From Deltaproteobacteria bacterium (GTDB lineage Bacteria; Desulfobacterota; SM23-61): a stretch of 14,433 nt of DNA. Position 1 is the first letter of the stretch, and every line of letters begins with the position of its first letter. Where the stretch lies: NCBI GenBank assembly GCA_026388915.1, contig JAPLIW010000643.1:1-14433 (forward strand), in the 5' to 3' direction. Made by a program: the position numbers and the translations under genes. Positions 1 through 5,735 of the stretch are shown here, piece by piece. Under the pieces are notes generated by a model. It saw nothing but the letters and a program-made list of their open reading frames with translations. It was not told the DNA's origin and did not search any database.

Positions 1-10
1 TTAGGTAAAC

Positions 11-27
11 CCCCGGCTATGCCGGGG
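11..27 (+). repeat. Left-end hairpin of the IS200-type element
   Basis: A perfect 7-bp stem, CCCCGGC, with loop TAT and GCCGGGG. In this family such subterminal hairpins are recognised as single-stranded DNA by the transposase. A close copy of this hairpin and about 55 bases around it recurs at 1404-1458. Confidence 0.75.
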
Positions 28-61
28 TGACTATTAAAGTTTGACATTTCCGGGAAAATAA

Positions 62-111
62 GAAACCCTCCCAGCTGTGAACCGTTCAAAGTCAACAGAC
101 AGGAGGGTTTC
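62..111 (+). promoter_or_regulatory. Leader helix sequestering the transposase ribosome binding site
   Basis: GAAACCCTCC at 62-71 is the exact reverse complement of GGAGGGTTTC at 102-111, giving a 10-bp stem with a 30-base loop. The 3' arm contains nearly all of the AGGAGG Shine-Dalgarno (101-106) and ends one base before the ATG at 113. In the folded mRNA the ribosome site would be hidden. Translational repression by a leader stem-loop is known for Salmonella IS200; that the same happens here is inferred from the sequence. Confidence 0.75.
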
Positions 112-112
112 A

Positions 113-544
113 ATGGACGACGTAGAGAGTTTAACCCATACGCTATGGGAATGCAAGTACCATATTGTGTGGATACCCAAGTACCGGAAAAAGGTAATGT
201 TTTGTAAATTGAGAGAGCAGATGGGGACATTGTTAAAGGACCTGGCAATGCAAAAGGGGTGTAAAATTCTGGAGGGGCATCTTCGGCCCGATCATGTTCA
301 CATGCTGATCTCGATCCCGCCCAAATATTCCGTTTCCCAAGTAGTCGGCTTCATAAAGGGGAAAAGTGCGATTCACATGGCAAGGGTTTATATGGGGCGA
401 AGGCAGAATTTTACCAATCAACATTTTTGGGCACGAGGGTTCTTTGTTTCCACGGTTGGCAAGGATGAAGCCGTGATCCGTGAATATATCAAGACCCAAG
501 AAAAAGAGGATCGGCGTATCGATCAATTAAACCTCATTGAATAG
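113..544 (+). CDS. tnpA: IS200-type HUH/Y1 transposase TnpA
   Basis: A 143-residue single-strand DNA transposase of the Y1 (IS200/IS605 TnpA) family. It cuts and rejoins the IS ends as single-stranded DNA through a 5' phosphotyrosine. The metal-binding HUH motif is H61-V-H63 within RPDHVHML, and the catalytic tyrosine is most likely Y125 in REYIKTQEKED. The N-terminus (LWECKYHIVWIPKYRKK, residues 11-27) is typical of the family, and the length is normal, so the protein looks complete. Start choice: the frame is open upstream to a GTG at 77, but ATG 113 has an AGGAGG at 101-106 with 6-base spacing and matches the usual family start. Its expression is probably held down by the leader helix at 62-111. 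R58 stands where relatives often have Met (HLMPDHVH), which is not expected to matter. Confidence 0.95.
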   Translation: MDDVESLTHTLWECKYHIVWIPKYRKKVMFCKLREQMGTLLKDLAMQKGCKILEGHLRPDHVHMLISIPPKYSVSQVVGFIKGKSAIHMARVYMGRRQNFTNQHFWARGFFVSTVGKDEAVIREYIKTQEKEDRRIDQLNLIE

Positions 545-606
545 GTCCCACCTTTAGGTAGGCAATGTATTAACAATCCGCTTTGAGCGGTTCACGGTTT
601 TTCAAG

Positions 607-625
607 CCTCCGGCTCTGCCGGAGG
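607..625 (+). repeat. Right-end hairpin of the IS200-type element
   Basis: An 8-bp stem, CCTCCGGC, with loop TCT and GCCGGAGG, 62 bases after the transposase stop. It resembles the left-end hairpin in core (CCGGC TNT GCCGG) and in the downstream GACTATT. The bases after it up to the flavoprotein gene contain only a small CCAAC/GTTGG inverted repeat (655-669) and the candidate promoter at 755. Confidence 0.7.
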
Positions 626-754
626 TCATGACTATTCACCATTACAAGACTTTTCCAACTCAACGTTGGGACACTACTGAAGAAAAATATGAAATCTACC
701 TGGCGAATTGCGCCTGTCAATTCAAAAGATCTGCCCCCATTCACAATGCCTGGC

Positions 755-782
755 TTGACATTCTGATAAAATAGATTATCTT
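755..782 (+). promoter_or_regulatory. Candidate sigma70 promoter for the flavoprotein gene
   Basis: A perfect TTGACA at 755-760 is followed after 16 bases by TATCTT (777-782, 4 of 6 consensus bases). The alternative TAAAAT at 767-772 with an upstream TG would be an extended -10 without a -35. The position, 50 to 77 bases before the ATG at 832, fits, but the -10 is weak. Confidence 0.35.
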
Positions 783-831
783 TGGTGAACCCCAGGAATT
801 GGGCGAAGAAAACGAAGAGGAGGAGAGGCCC

Positions 832-1398
832 ATGAAGGTTGTCGGTTTTAACGGAAGCCCCAGGAAGGACGGGAACACATCCATTCTCATTAAACAGGTT
901 TTCAAAGAACTTGAAAAACAAGGCATCGCCACCGAACTGGTGCAGCTTTCGGAGAAGGAGATCCGGGGCTGCATCGCCTGTTCACAGTGCATCAAAAATA
1001 AGGATCAACGCTGCGCCGTGAAGAAGGATGCGGCGAACGAGTACATCGAGAAAATGCTCGGGGCGGATGGGATCATTCTGGGGTCGCCCGTCTATTTCAA
1101 TGACGTCACGGCCGAGATGAAGGCGCTCATCGACCGCACCGGTTATGTGGCCCGGGCCAACGGCAGGATGTTCAAGAAGAAGGTCGGCGCCGCGGTGGCT
1201 GCCGTGCGACGGTCAGGCGCGGTTCACACGCTCGACACGATCAACCATTTTTTTCTCAGCGGAGAGATGGTCATCGTCGGACGGGTGATCGGGGTTGGGC
1301 GGGAGAGGGGAGAAGTGGAAAAAGATGAAGAGGGCATGCAGCTCGCGAAAACCCTCGGGCAGAGGATGGCCTGGCTGCTGAAAAAAATACACGGGTAA
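832..1398 (+). CDS. Iron-sulfur flavoprotein / NADPH-dependent FMN reductase family protein
   Basis: A 188-residue flavodoxin-fold protein of the FMN_red family. The N-terminal GFNGSPRKDGNTS (5-17) is the FMN phosphate-binding loop, and LGSPVYFNDVTAEMKALIDR is the second conserved flavin segment. Four cysteines, C47, C50, C53 and C61, form C-x2-C-x2-C-x7-C, the compact motif that holds a [4Fe-4S] cluster in archaeal and anaerobe Isf proteins, so an electron-transfer role is likely; the redox partner is unknown. ATG 832 is preferred over an upstream in-frame TTG because AGGAGG lies at 818-823 with 8-base spacing and the protein then begins directly with the family's first beta strand. It stands alone, between the IS and the orphan IS end, and converges on gspB. 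A plain FMN reductase without a cluster is the alternative. Confidence 0.85.
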   Translation: MKVVGFNGSPRKDGNTSILIKQVFKELEKQGIATELVQLSEKEIRGCIACSQCIKNKDQRCAVKKDAANEYIEKMLGADGIILGSPVYFNDVTAEMKALIDRTGYVARANGRMFKKKVGAAVAAVRRSGAVHTLDTINHFFLSGEMVIVGRVIGVGRERGEVEKDEEGMQLAKTLGQRMAWLLKKIHG

Positions 1399-1403
1399 TT
1401 TCC

Positions 1404-1458
1404 TTAAGGTAAAGCCCCGGCTCTGCCGGGGGACGATTAGAATTTAACATTTCCGGGA
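1404..1458 (+). repeat. Orphan IS200 left-end copy with hairpin
   Basis: These 55 bases align with window bases 1-55: the same GGTAAA lead, a CCCCGGC/GCCGGGG hairpin (stem 1415-1421 and 1425-1431, loop TCT), GAYNATTARA, and an identical ACATTTCCGGGA at the end. After that the two diverge, apart from a weak TGTGAMCC echo. No transposase follows; gspB ends 32 bases further on. It sits between the convergent 3' ends of the flavoprotein gene and gspB and could act as a hairpin for either mRNA, although no T-run follows the stem. Confidence 0.75.
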
Positions 1459-1489
1459 TGCTTGCGTTGTGACCCGGGGGCAAGGGCGG

Positions 1490-2485
1490 CTAAAAGACGG
1501 ATATTTCAAAATACCGGCCCTGGTGCAGGAAGCGGACCTTGGTGGGAAAGATCTCCACGACCTTCACCCCCTCGATGACCGACCCCTCGGTGGCAAAAGA
1601 CCCGTTGACCACGGCGCGGCGTTTGGAGGGCTCTTCATTCCAGACGATCCCCGAAATTCTCAGCGGCGGCGGATTGGCGGCGGCATTGCCGGAGACCTGT
1701 TCTCCGGGTTTCAGACCAGTTCCCGGAGGCACTCTTGCTTCCCGGGAGATCCCCTTGGGGGTCTCCTCTTTGTCACCGGGGGAGAGTGCGGGGGGCCTGC
1801 TGTCGCTCTTGACCGGGATTTTCGATGCCCCCGGCTTTGCTCCGCTCTGGAGGCCGCGGGTCGGTTCACGGGAAGGGGGAGAAAGAGCGGCCTGCCGCCT
1901 GGGCTCAGGGGAATCCGCCGGTGAGACGGACGATGGCTTTGCCGGCGCGCTGGGCTTGGGAGACAGGACCGCAACTTGCTCTCCTGCCGCGGGAGGGCTG
2001 ACCCGGGCAGGGGGGGATGGTTTTGACTGGGCACCGGTTTTTGCGGAGGCGGCTTCCCTCTTCGTGCGGAAGGCCGGAGGAGTCGTGGGCGCCGGGAGCG
2101 ATGATTTGGCTGGAGAATCGATCCCGGGAGGAGCGGGCACATCCTTCTGGCCGGGCGCAGGCGGAATGACCGGAACGGGGCCCGATGGTTTTGCCCGGGC
2201 GCCGGTCTCCGGAGAGGCGGATGCGACCTGCGGACCGGGCGCGGGGGGAATCCCGGGTGAGGGAGGCGCCGATTTCGGTAGAAAACCGGGCTTTGCGATT
2301 ATCGCATAGGTAATACCGGCCGTGGCCAGGGCCGTCAAAAAGACAGCGAGAATGTACATGGGGGTTCTCTTGGGGGCCTGGGCCGGGTCGGGCCGGAGAA
2401 CCTCGGCGGCAAGATCGGGCATGCCCTTCCGGCGGGATAGCTTTTCGCGGTCCAGTTTTTTCAGGGCATCGAGGATGAGGCTCAT
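1490..2485 (-). CDS. gspB: GspB-type type II secretion assembly protein
   Basis: A 331-residue inner-membrane protein. The N-terminus MSLILDALKKLDREK is the hallmark of GspB/ExeB-like proteins and is cytoplasmic. One membrane span lies at about 43-63. A long Pro/Ala/Ser-rich periplasmic linker follows (about 70-270). The C-terminal domain at 275-331 (ISGIVWNEEPSKRRAVVNG ... EGVKVVEI ... GRYFEISVF) matches the T2SSB domain. With GspA it is thought to help the secretin through or onto peptidoglycan. The start ATG overlaps the gspA stop as ATGA, so the two are translationally coupled; a G-rich GGGGGAAAA precedes it. The linker contains a 28-residue tandem repeat, described separately. No other gsp gene is in the window, so the secretion system it serves must be encoded elsewhere. 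Confidence 0.88.
   Translation of the reverse strand: MSLILDALKKLDREKLSRRKGMPDLAAEVLRPDPAQAPKRTPMYILAVFLTALATAGITYAIIAKPGFLPKSAPPSPGIPPAPGPQVASASPETGARAKPSGPVPVIPPAPGQKDVPAPPGIDSPAKSSLPAPTTPPAFRTKREAASAKTGAQSKPSPPARVSPPAAGEQVAVLSPKPSAPAKPSSVSPADSPEPRRQAALSPPSREPTRGLQSGAKPGASKIPVKSDSRPPALSPGDKEETPKGISREARVPPGTGLKPGEQVSGNAAANPPPLRISGIVWNEEPSKRRAVVNGSFATEGSVIEGVKVVEIFPTKVRFLHQGRYFEISVF
1931..2266 (-). repeat. 84-bp tandem repeat inside gspB (4 units of 28 residues)
   Basis: In the GspB linker, residues 74-101, 102-129, 130-157 and 158-185 are four successive blocks of exactly 28 residues. Each has PP near position 7-8 followed by A, and each ends in AKPS, AKSS, SKPS or AKPS. Residues 186-213 may be a fifth, badly worn unit. 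At DNA level a GATGRTTTKG-like start recurs every 84 to 86 bases on the plus strand (about 1931, 2017, 2100, 2185). The constant length despite poor sequence identity points to old tandem duplication. Confidence 0.75.
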
Positions 2486-4122
2486 TTTTCCCCCGCTGAG
2501 AGTCTCGGCGATCCGAAGCGGTCGATGGACCGATACAAGAGCATCAGCGTTTGCCCTCCCGCGATCCCGTCCTCTTCGACCCCCTTGGATGATTGAAACT
2601 GCTTCACGGCTGAACGGGTATCGCGGTCATACACGCCGGTCCATGCATGGTTATAGACCCCCACCTCCTGGAGAAGGCCCTGGAGCTGTTTGACGGGGTC
2701 TCCTTTCGCCGTCAGCGATATTTTCGGCAAAAGGTTCAGGGGATCTTTCCAGAGAAGGAAAGCCTGGCCGGACCAGTGCTTTTCCAGCTCGTCGAAGGCC
2801 AGGATCTTCTTCCCGGCGATGGGGGGATCGACCAGAATCTTTCCAATCTCTCTGCCCACCAGGGAGATGAAGCGTTTCCCCGGTACGCCCGGGAGGGTCA
2901 TTTCGAGGGCTGCCGGAGAATCCATTCGAAGCAGGGCGCCCAGGTTTCCGGAAAACCGGTGTACCCGGAGTTCCCGTTCCCGAGCCGCCCGCTCCATTCC
3001 GTTGCCTGGGTCCCAGGGCACGCTTTCCGGGACGGGTTGAGCCTTCCAGAAGCCGGCCAGGGCATTGAAGGCCCTGCGGGCGCTTTCCGATTCGGAAATA
3101 TTTCCGGGCTCAACTGCCATCGTCCGGGAGAGGTCTACCGGGGACGTGATGGAGTATTTTCTTGCCTCTTGCATCGTGGCCCCCACCGGCTCCGAAGGGC
3201 TCAGGGAGCCCTTCCGATCATGCCCCGCGAAGAAAAAGACCGCCGCCAGGACCAGCACCGGCAGGGCGAGGGTGGGAATCAGAAACCGGCGGGTTTGGGA
3301 GGGCCCGGAGGATCTTCCTTTTTTCAGGTCTCGAATTGCCGCGGCCGCAATCCGGTAGGTGATCCGGGTCGTGTCTTTCGTGTACCCGGCCAGAAGGACG
3401 CGGTCGCAGGCCGCATTGATGAGCCGCGGGAGCCCCCGGGAATAGCGATAGATTTTCTTCACCGCTCCGGGGGTAAAATGAACTGTGCCCTTTCCCCCGG
3501 CCACCTCGAGGCGGTGGTTGATGTATTCCACCGTGTCCTGGAAGTCCATGGGCTGCAGGTGGTTGCGCACGGTGATCCTCTGGCTGAGCTGCCGTAATTC
3601 TTTCTTCTCGAGCATCTGCCCGAATTCGGGCTGCCCCGCCAGGATTATTTGAATCAGCTTTTCCTTGTCGGTCTCCAAGTTCGAAATCAGCCGGACCTGC
3701 TCCAGGGCCTGGGCTCCCAAGTTTTGCGCCTCGTCAATGACCAGGACCACGGTGCGGCCTCCGGCGCTCTCCCGGAGGAGGAACTGGTTGAGAGCGTCCA
3801 GGGGTCCCGAACCGGCAGTCGTGGAGGTTGAAACCCCGAATTCCCGATTTATGTGCCATAGGAGCCTGCGGGGCGATGGACTGGGGTTGAAGATCAGGGC
3901 CGTGCGGTGATGGTCCGCGTCGAGTTGGCTGAGCAAGGCGCGGAGAAGCGTGGTTTTCCCCGAACCCACCTCCCCGGTAAGGGCGATGAACCCCGCGCGG
4001 TTGTTTATGCCGTACAGGAGATGAGCAAAGGCCTCGCGGTGGTTCTTGCTCAAGAAAACGAAGCGGGGGTCGGGCGTCAGGCTGAAGGGCTTTTCCCGGA
4101 AACCATAGAAGTCGAGGTACAT
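2482..4122 (-). CDS. gspA: GspA/ExeA-type AAA ATPase with periplasmic peptidoglycan-binding domain
   Basis: A 546-residue inner-membrane ATPase. MYLDFYGFREKPFSLTPDPRF is the typical ExeA/GspA start. Walker A is GEVGSGKT (50-57), Walker B VVLVIDEAQ (125-133), and RGLPRLINAACDRVL (229-243) is the sensor-2 region. A membrane span lies at about 281-300. The periplasmic part has a segment resembling the degenerate C39-like fold of this family (about residues 400-465, with VPGKRFISLVG and FLLWKDP), then a PG_binding_1 domain at about 480-532 (TGVYDRDTRSAVKQFQ, DGIAGGQT). No cysteine occurs after residue 300, so any C39-type region cannot be a cysteine protease. In Aeromonas, ExeA with ExeB assembles the secretin across peptidoglycan. 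It is the first gene of the gspA-gspB pair, with AAGGA about 9 bases before ATG 4122 and a strong promoter at 4256-4284. Confidence 0.9.
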   Translation of the reverse strand: MYLDFYGFREKPFSLTPDPRFVFLSKNHREAFAHLLYGINNRAGFIALTGEVGSGKTTLLRALLSQLDADHHRTALIFNPSPSPRRLLWHINREFGVSTSTTAGSGPLDALNQFLLRESAGGRTVVLVIDEAQNLGAQALEQVRLISNLETDKEKLIQIILAGQPEFGQMLEKKELRQLSQRITVRNHLQPMDFQDTVEYINHRLEVAGGKGTVHFTPGAVKKIYRYSRGLPRLINAACDRVLLAGYTKDTTRITYRIAAAAIRDLKKGRSSGPSQTRRFLIPTLALPVLVLAAVFFFAGHDRKGSLSPSEPVGATMQEARKYSITSPVDLSRTMAVEPGNISESESARRAFNALAGFWKAQPVPESVPWDPGNGMERAARERELRVHRFSGNLGALLRMDSPAALEMTLPGVPGKRFISLVGREIGKILVDPPIAGKKILAFDELEKHWSGQAFLLWKDPLNLLPKISLTAKGDPVKQLQGLLQEVGVYNHAWTGVYDRDTRSAVKQFQSSKGVEEDGIAGGQTLMLLYRSIDRFGSPRLSAGEK

Positions 4123-4255
4123 TAGAAGATATCCTTGATGATGATCGCCTCGTACTGATTCCGGATCGGCTGCGAAGATGGCTCCAAATGAAACTTGCCC
4201 CCGATTCGCGGCAGGAGGTGAAAGATAAGAGAAACGAATGCTCGGATTTTCTTAA

Positions 4256-4284
4256 ATCATATGCAAATTTCGGGCCCAAGTCAA
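4256..4284 (-). promoter_or_regulatory. Sigma70-like promoter for gspA-gspB
   Basis: Read on the minus strand: TTGACT (4284-4279), a 17-base spacer, then TATGAT (4261-4256), with 5 of 6 consensus bases in each box and ideal spacing. Transcription would start near 4249, giving a leader of about 127 bases before gspA in which I see no clear structure. Confidence 0.7.
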
Positions 4285-4314
4285 GAACGCCCCGCGAGCC
4301 GGCCGACAAAACCC

Positions 4315-4342
4315 TTGACTTCCCACCTCCCTCAAATATACT
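4315..4342 (+). promoter_or_regulatory. Sigma70-like promoter for the M20 peptidase / transporter operon
   Basis: TTGACT (4315-4320), a 16-base spacer and TATACT (4337-4342), with 5 of 6 consensus bases in each box. The start site would be near 4349, leaving a leader of about 59 bases before ATG 4408. It lies back to back with the gspA promoter; the two -35 boxes are 30 bases apart and sit in a perfect inverted repeat, AAGTCAAG (4278-4285) and CTTGACTT (4314-4321). Confidence 0.7.
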
Positions 4343-4407
4343 GAAATTTATTTGCCCCCGATTTTCCACTTCAGTATCGCGGGAATTCTTCGTCCCCAGA
4401 GCGAGAA

Positions 4408-5577
4408 ATGGACCCTGTAAAATCACGTATAGGTGCGGAGGTCGATGCGCTGGCCGGTGATTTATTCAAGGTCAGCGAGTATCTGTACAACAACCCGGAA
4501 ATCGGCTACCAGGAATTCAAGGCCTGCGAATTTTTAAGCCGGTTCATGGAGGAGCACGGGTTCAAATCGGAGAGAGGCACGGGGGGCGTCCAGACGGCCT
4601 TCCTGGCCCGCCCCGCCATCCGGCTCAAGGGCCGTCCCTGCGTGGCTTTCCTGGCGGAATATGACGCCCTGCCGGGCGTGGGCCATGGGTGCGGCCATAA
4701 CCTGATTGCCGCGGCGAGCGTGGGCGCGGCCCTGGCCCTCGGCCGGAACCTGGGGGAAGTCCAGGGGACCCTCGCACTGGTCGGAACCCCGGCGGAAGAG
4801 GGGGGAGGGGGCAAGATCCTTCTGGCTGAGGCCGGGGTTTTTGCGGAGATGGACGCGGCCATGATGTGCCATCCCAGCCGGCTCAACCGGCCGGGGGAGG
4901 AGATGTTCGGCAGGGTCAAGTTCAAGGTGGAATTCTTCGGGGAGGCGGCCCATGCTTCCATTTCCCCCGACCGGGGGGTCAATGCCCTGGACGCCATGGT
5001 GGCGGCATACAACAATATCAGCATGCTGCGGCAGCAAATCCGGCCGGATGCCCGGATTCACGGAATCATTACTCATGGGGGCGATGCCCCCAATATCATT
5101 CCCCAATATACCGCCGGGCTATTTTACGTGCGCGCCGCCAACCGCAAATACCGGGACGAGGTTTATAAAAAGGTTGAAAGGTGTATTGAAGCCGCCGCCG
5201 TGGCCACCGGGGCCGGACACAAGATCGAAGTGGGCCAGCCGACTTTCGACCCGATCAAGAGAAATCCACCCCTGGAAGAGGCCACCCGGGCGAACATGGA
5301 AGCCCTGGGGATTTCCGTGGACCCGGATGACGGCCGCCGGGGTTCCTCGGACATCGGGAACCTCAGCTTCTACCTGCCGGCGATTCATCCTTCCGCGGCC
5401 ATCGTGGACCCCGAAGTCCCCGGGCACTCCAAGATCTTTGCCGAAGCCACGATGAGCCCCCGGGGAAAGGACGCCCTGCTGAAAGCCGCCAAGTTCCTGG
5501 CCATGACCGGGTATGATTATCTGACCTCGGCGGAGTTAAGGGAGCGGGTGAGGGAAGCCTTTCAAAAGAGGGAATAA
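4408..5577 (+). CDS. M20-family metallopeptidase (aminoacyl/aminobenzoyl-glutamate hydrolase type)
   Basis: A 389-residue zinc amidohydrolase of peptidase family M20, closest in motifs to the AbgB / PM20D2 group. These cleave dipeptides, N-acyl amino acids or p-aminobenzoyl-glutamate. Candidate metal and catalytic residues are D86 in EYDALPG, H93/C95/H97 in GHGCGHN, E130-E131 in TPAEEGGG, H155 in MCHPS, H182 in EAAHAS and H340 in VPGHSKIF. The dimerisation (lid) domain is about 165-275 with HGGDAPNIIPQ. There is no signal peptide, so it acts in the cytosol, presumably on what the transporter behind it brings in. It is the first gene after the 4315 promoter. The Shine-Dalgarno is weak (GAGCGAGAA before ATG). 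The TAA stop is followed at once by the octamer-repeat hairpin. The exact substrate cannot be told from the sequence. Confidence 0.9.
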   Translation: MDPVKSRIGAEVDALAGDLFKVSEYLYNNPEIGYQEFKACEFLSRFMEEHGFKSERGTGGVQTAFLARPAIRLKGRPCVAFLAEYDALPGVGHGCGHNLIAAASVGAALALGRNLGEVQGTLALVGTPAEEGGGGKILLAEAGVFAEMDAAMMCHPSRLNRPGEEMFGRVKFKVEFFGEAAHASISPDRGVNALDAMVAAYNNISMLRQQIRPDARIHGIITHGGDAPNIIPQYTAGLFYVRAANRKYRDEVYKKVERCIEAAAVATGAGHKIEVGQPTFDPIKRNPPLEEATRANMEALGISVDPDDGRRGSSDIGNLSFYLPAIHPSAAIVDPEVPGHSKIFAEATMSPRGKDALLKAAKFLAMTGYDYLTSAELRERVREAFQKRE

Positions 5578-5713
5578 TGGAATATTGGAATAGTGGAATG
5601 ATGGGATTAAAGAGAAAAAAGCGGTTGGGATACGCTTTCTTTCTTTCTTTCTTCCCCAATATTCCAGCATTCCATTCTTCCATCATTCCAGTTTTTTCCA
5701 CCATTCCAGTATT
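5578..5713 (+). repeat. Degenerate octamer array forming a long imperfect hairpin
   Basis: Left arm: four 8-base units TGGAATNN (5578-5609). Right arm: seven units of CCANNATT type (5656-5713), all 8 bases except one of 10. The right units are the reverse complement of the left. Between them a purine tract (AAAGAGAAAAAAGCG) pairs with CGC(TTTC)n around a 9-base loop (5624-5632), so 5586-5623 can fold on 5633-5674. The array fills the gap between the M20 gene and the binding-protein gene and stops just before the ribosome site at 5723. Its sequence is far less GC-rich than its neighbours. Confidence 0.8.
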
Positions 5714-5735
5714 TTTATCCACAAAGGAGGGGAAG

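Larger units (their letters stand above)
1..636 (+). mobile_element. IS200/IS605-family insertion sequence (IS200 type, transposase only)
   Basis: An intact transposase gene lies between two similar hairpins. The left one is at 11-27 and the right one at 607-625. Both are followed by a shared GACTATT (29-35 and 630-636), which supports pairing them as the two ends. IS200-type elements have no long terminal inverted repeats and make no target duplication; their Y1 enzyme recognises subterminal hairpins. The exact tips cannot be fixed: the left end may begin before base 1, and the right cleavage site is estimated as just beyond the hairpin. There is no tnpB or IscB-like accessory gene. TTAGGTA occurs at 1-7 and again at 554-560, and a small extra hairpin (CCGCT/AGCGG) sits at 578-590. 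Confidence 0.8.

Noticed and set aside
41..64. A promoter for the transposase starting from TTGACA at 41-46
   Set aside because: No acceptable -10 box occurs at 15 to 19 bases; only AT-rich bases at too short a spacing.
754..770. A sigma54 promoter at TGGCTTGACATTCTGA before the flavoprotein
   Set aside because: The -24 GG is present but the required GC ten bases further on is missing.
583..774. A 63-residue open frame just after the IS transposase
   Set aside because: It runs through the right-end hairpin, has no ribosome site and no recognisable protein features; it is chance coding in a gap.
1539..2309. A long open frame (256 residues) opposite gspB
   Set aside because: It mirrors the Pro/Ala-rich GspB linker as a Gly/Ala-rich string, a known artefact of GC-rich repeats; the GspB frame has a clear N-terminus and C-terminal domain.
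5577..5735. N-terminal extension of the binding protein by 53 residues from an ATG overlapping the M20 stop
   Set aside because: The extra residues translate the octamer repeat; ATG 5736 has an ideal ribosome site and opens a proper signal peptide.
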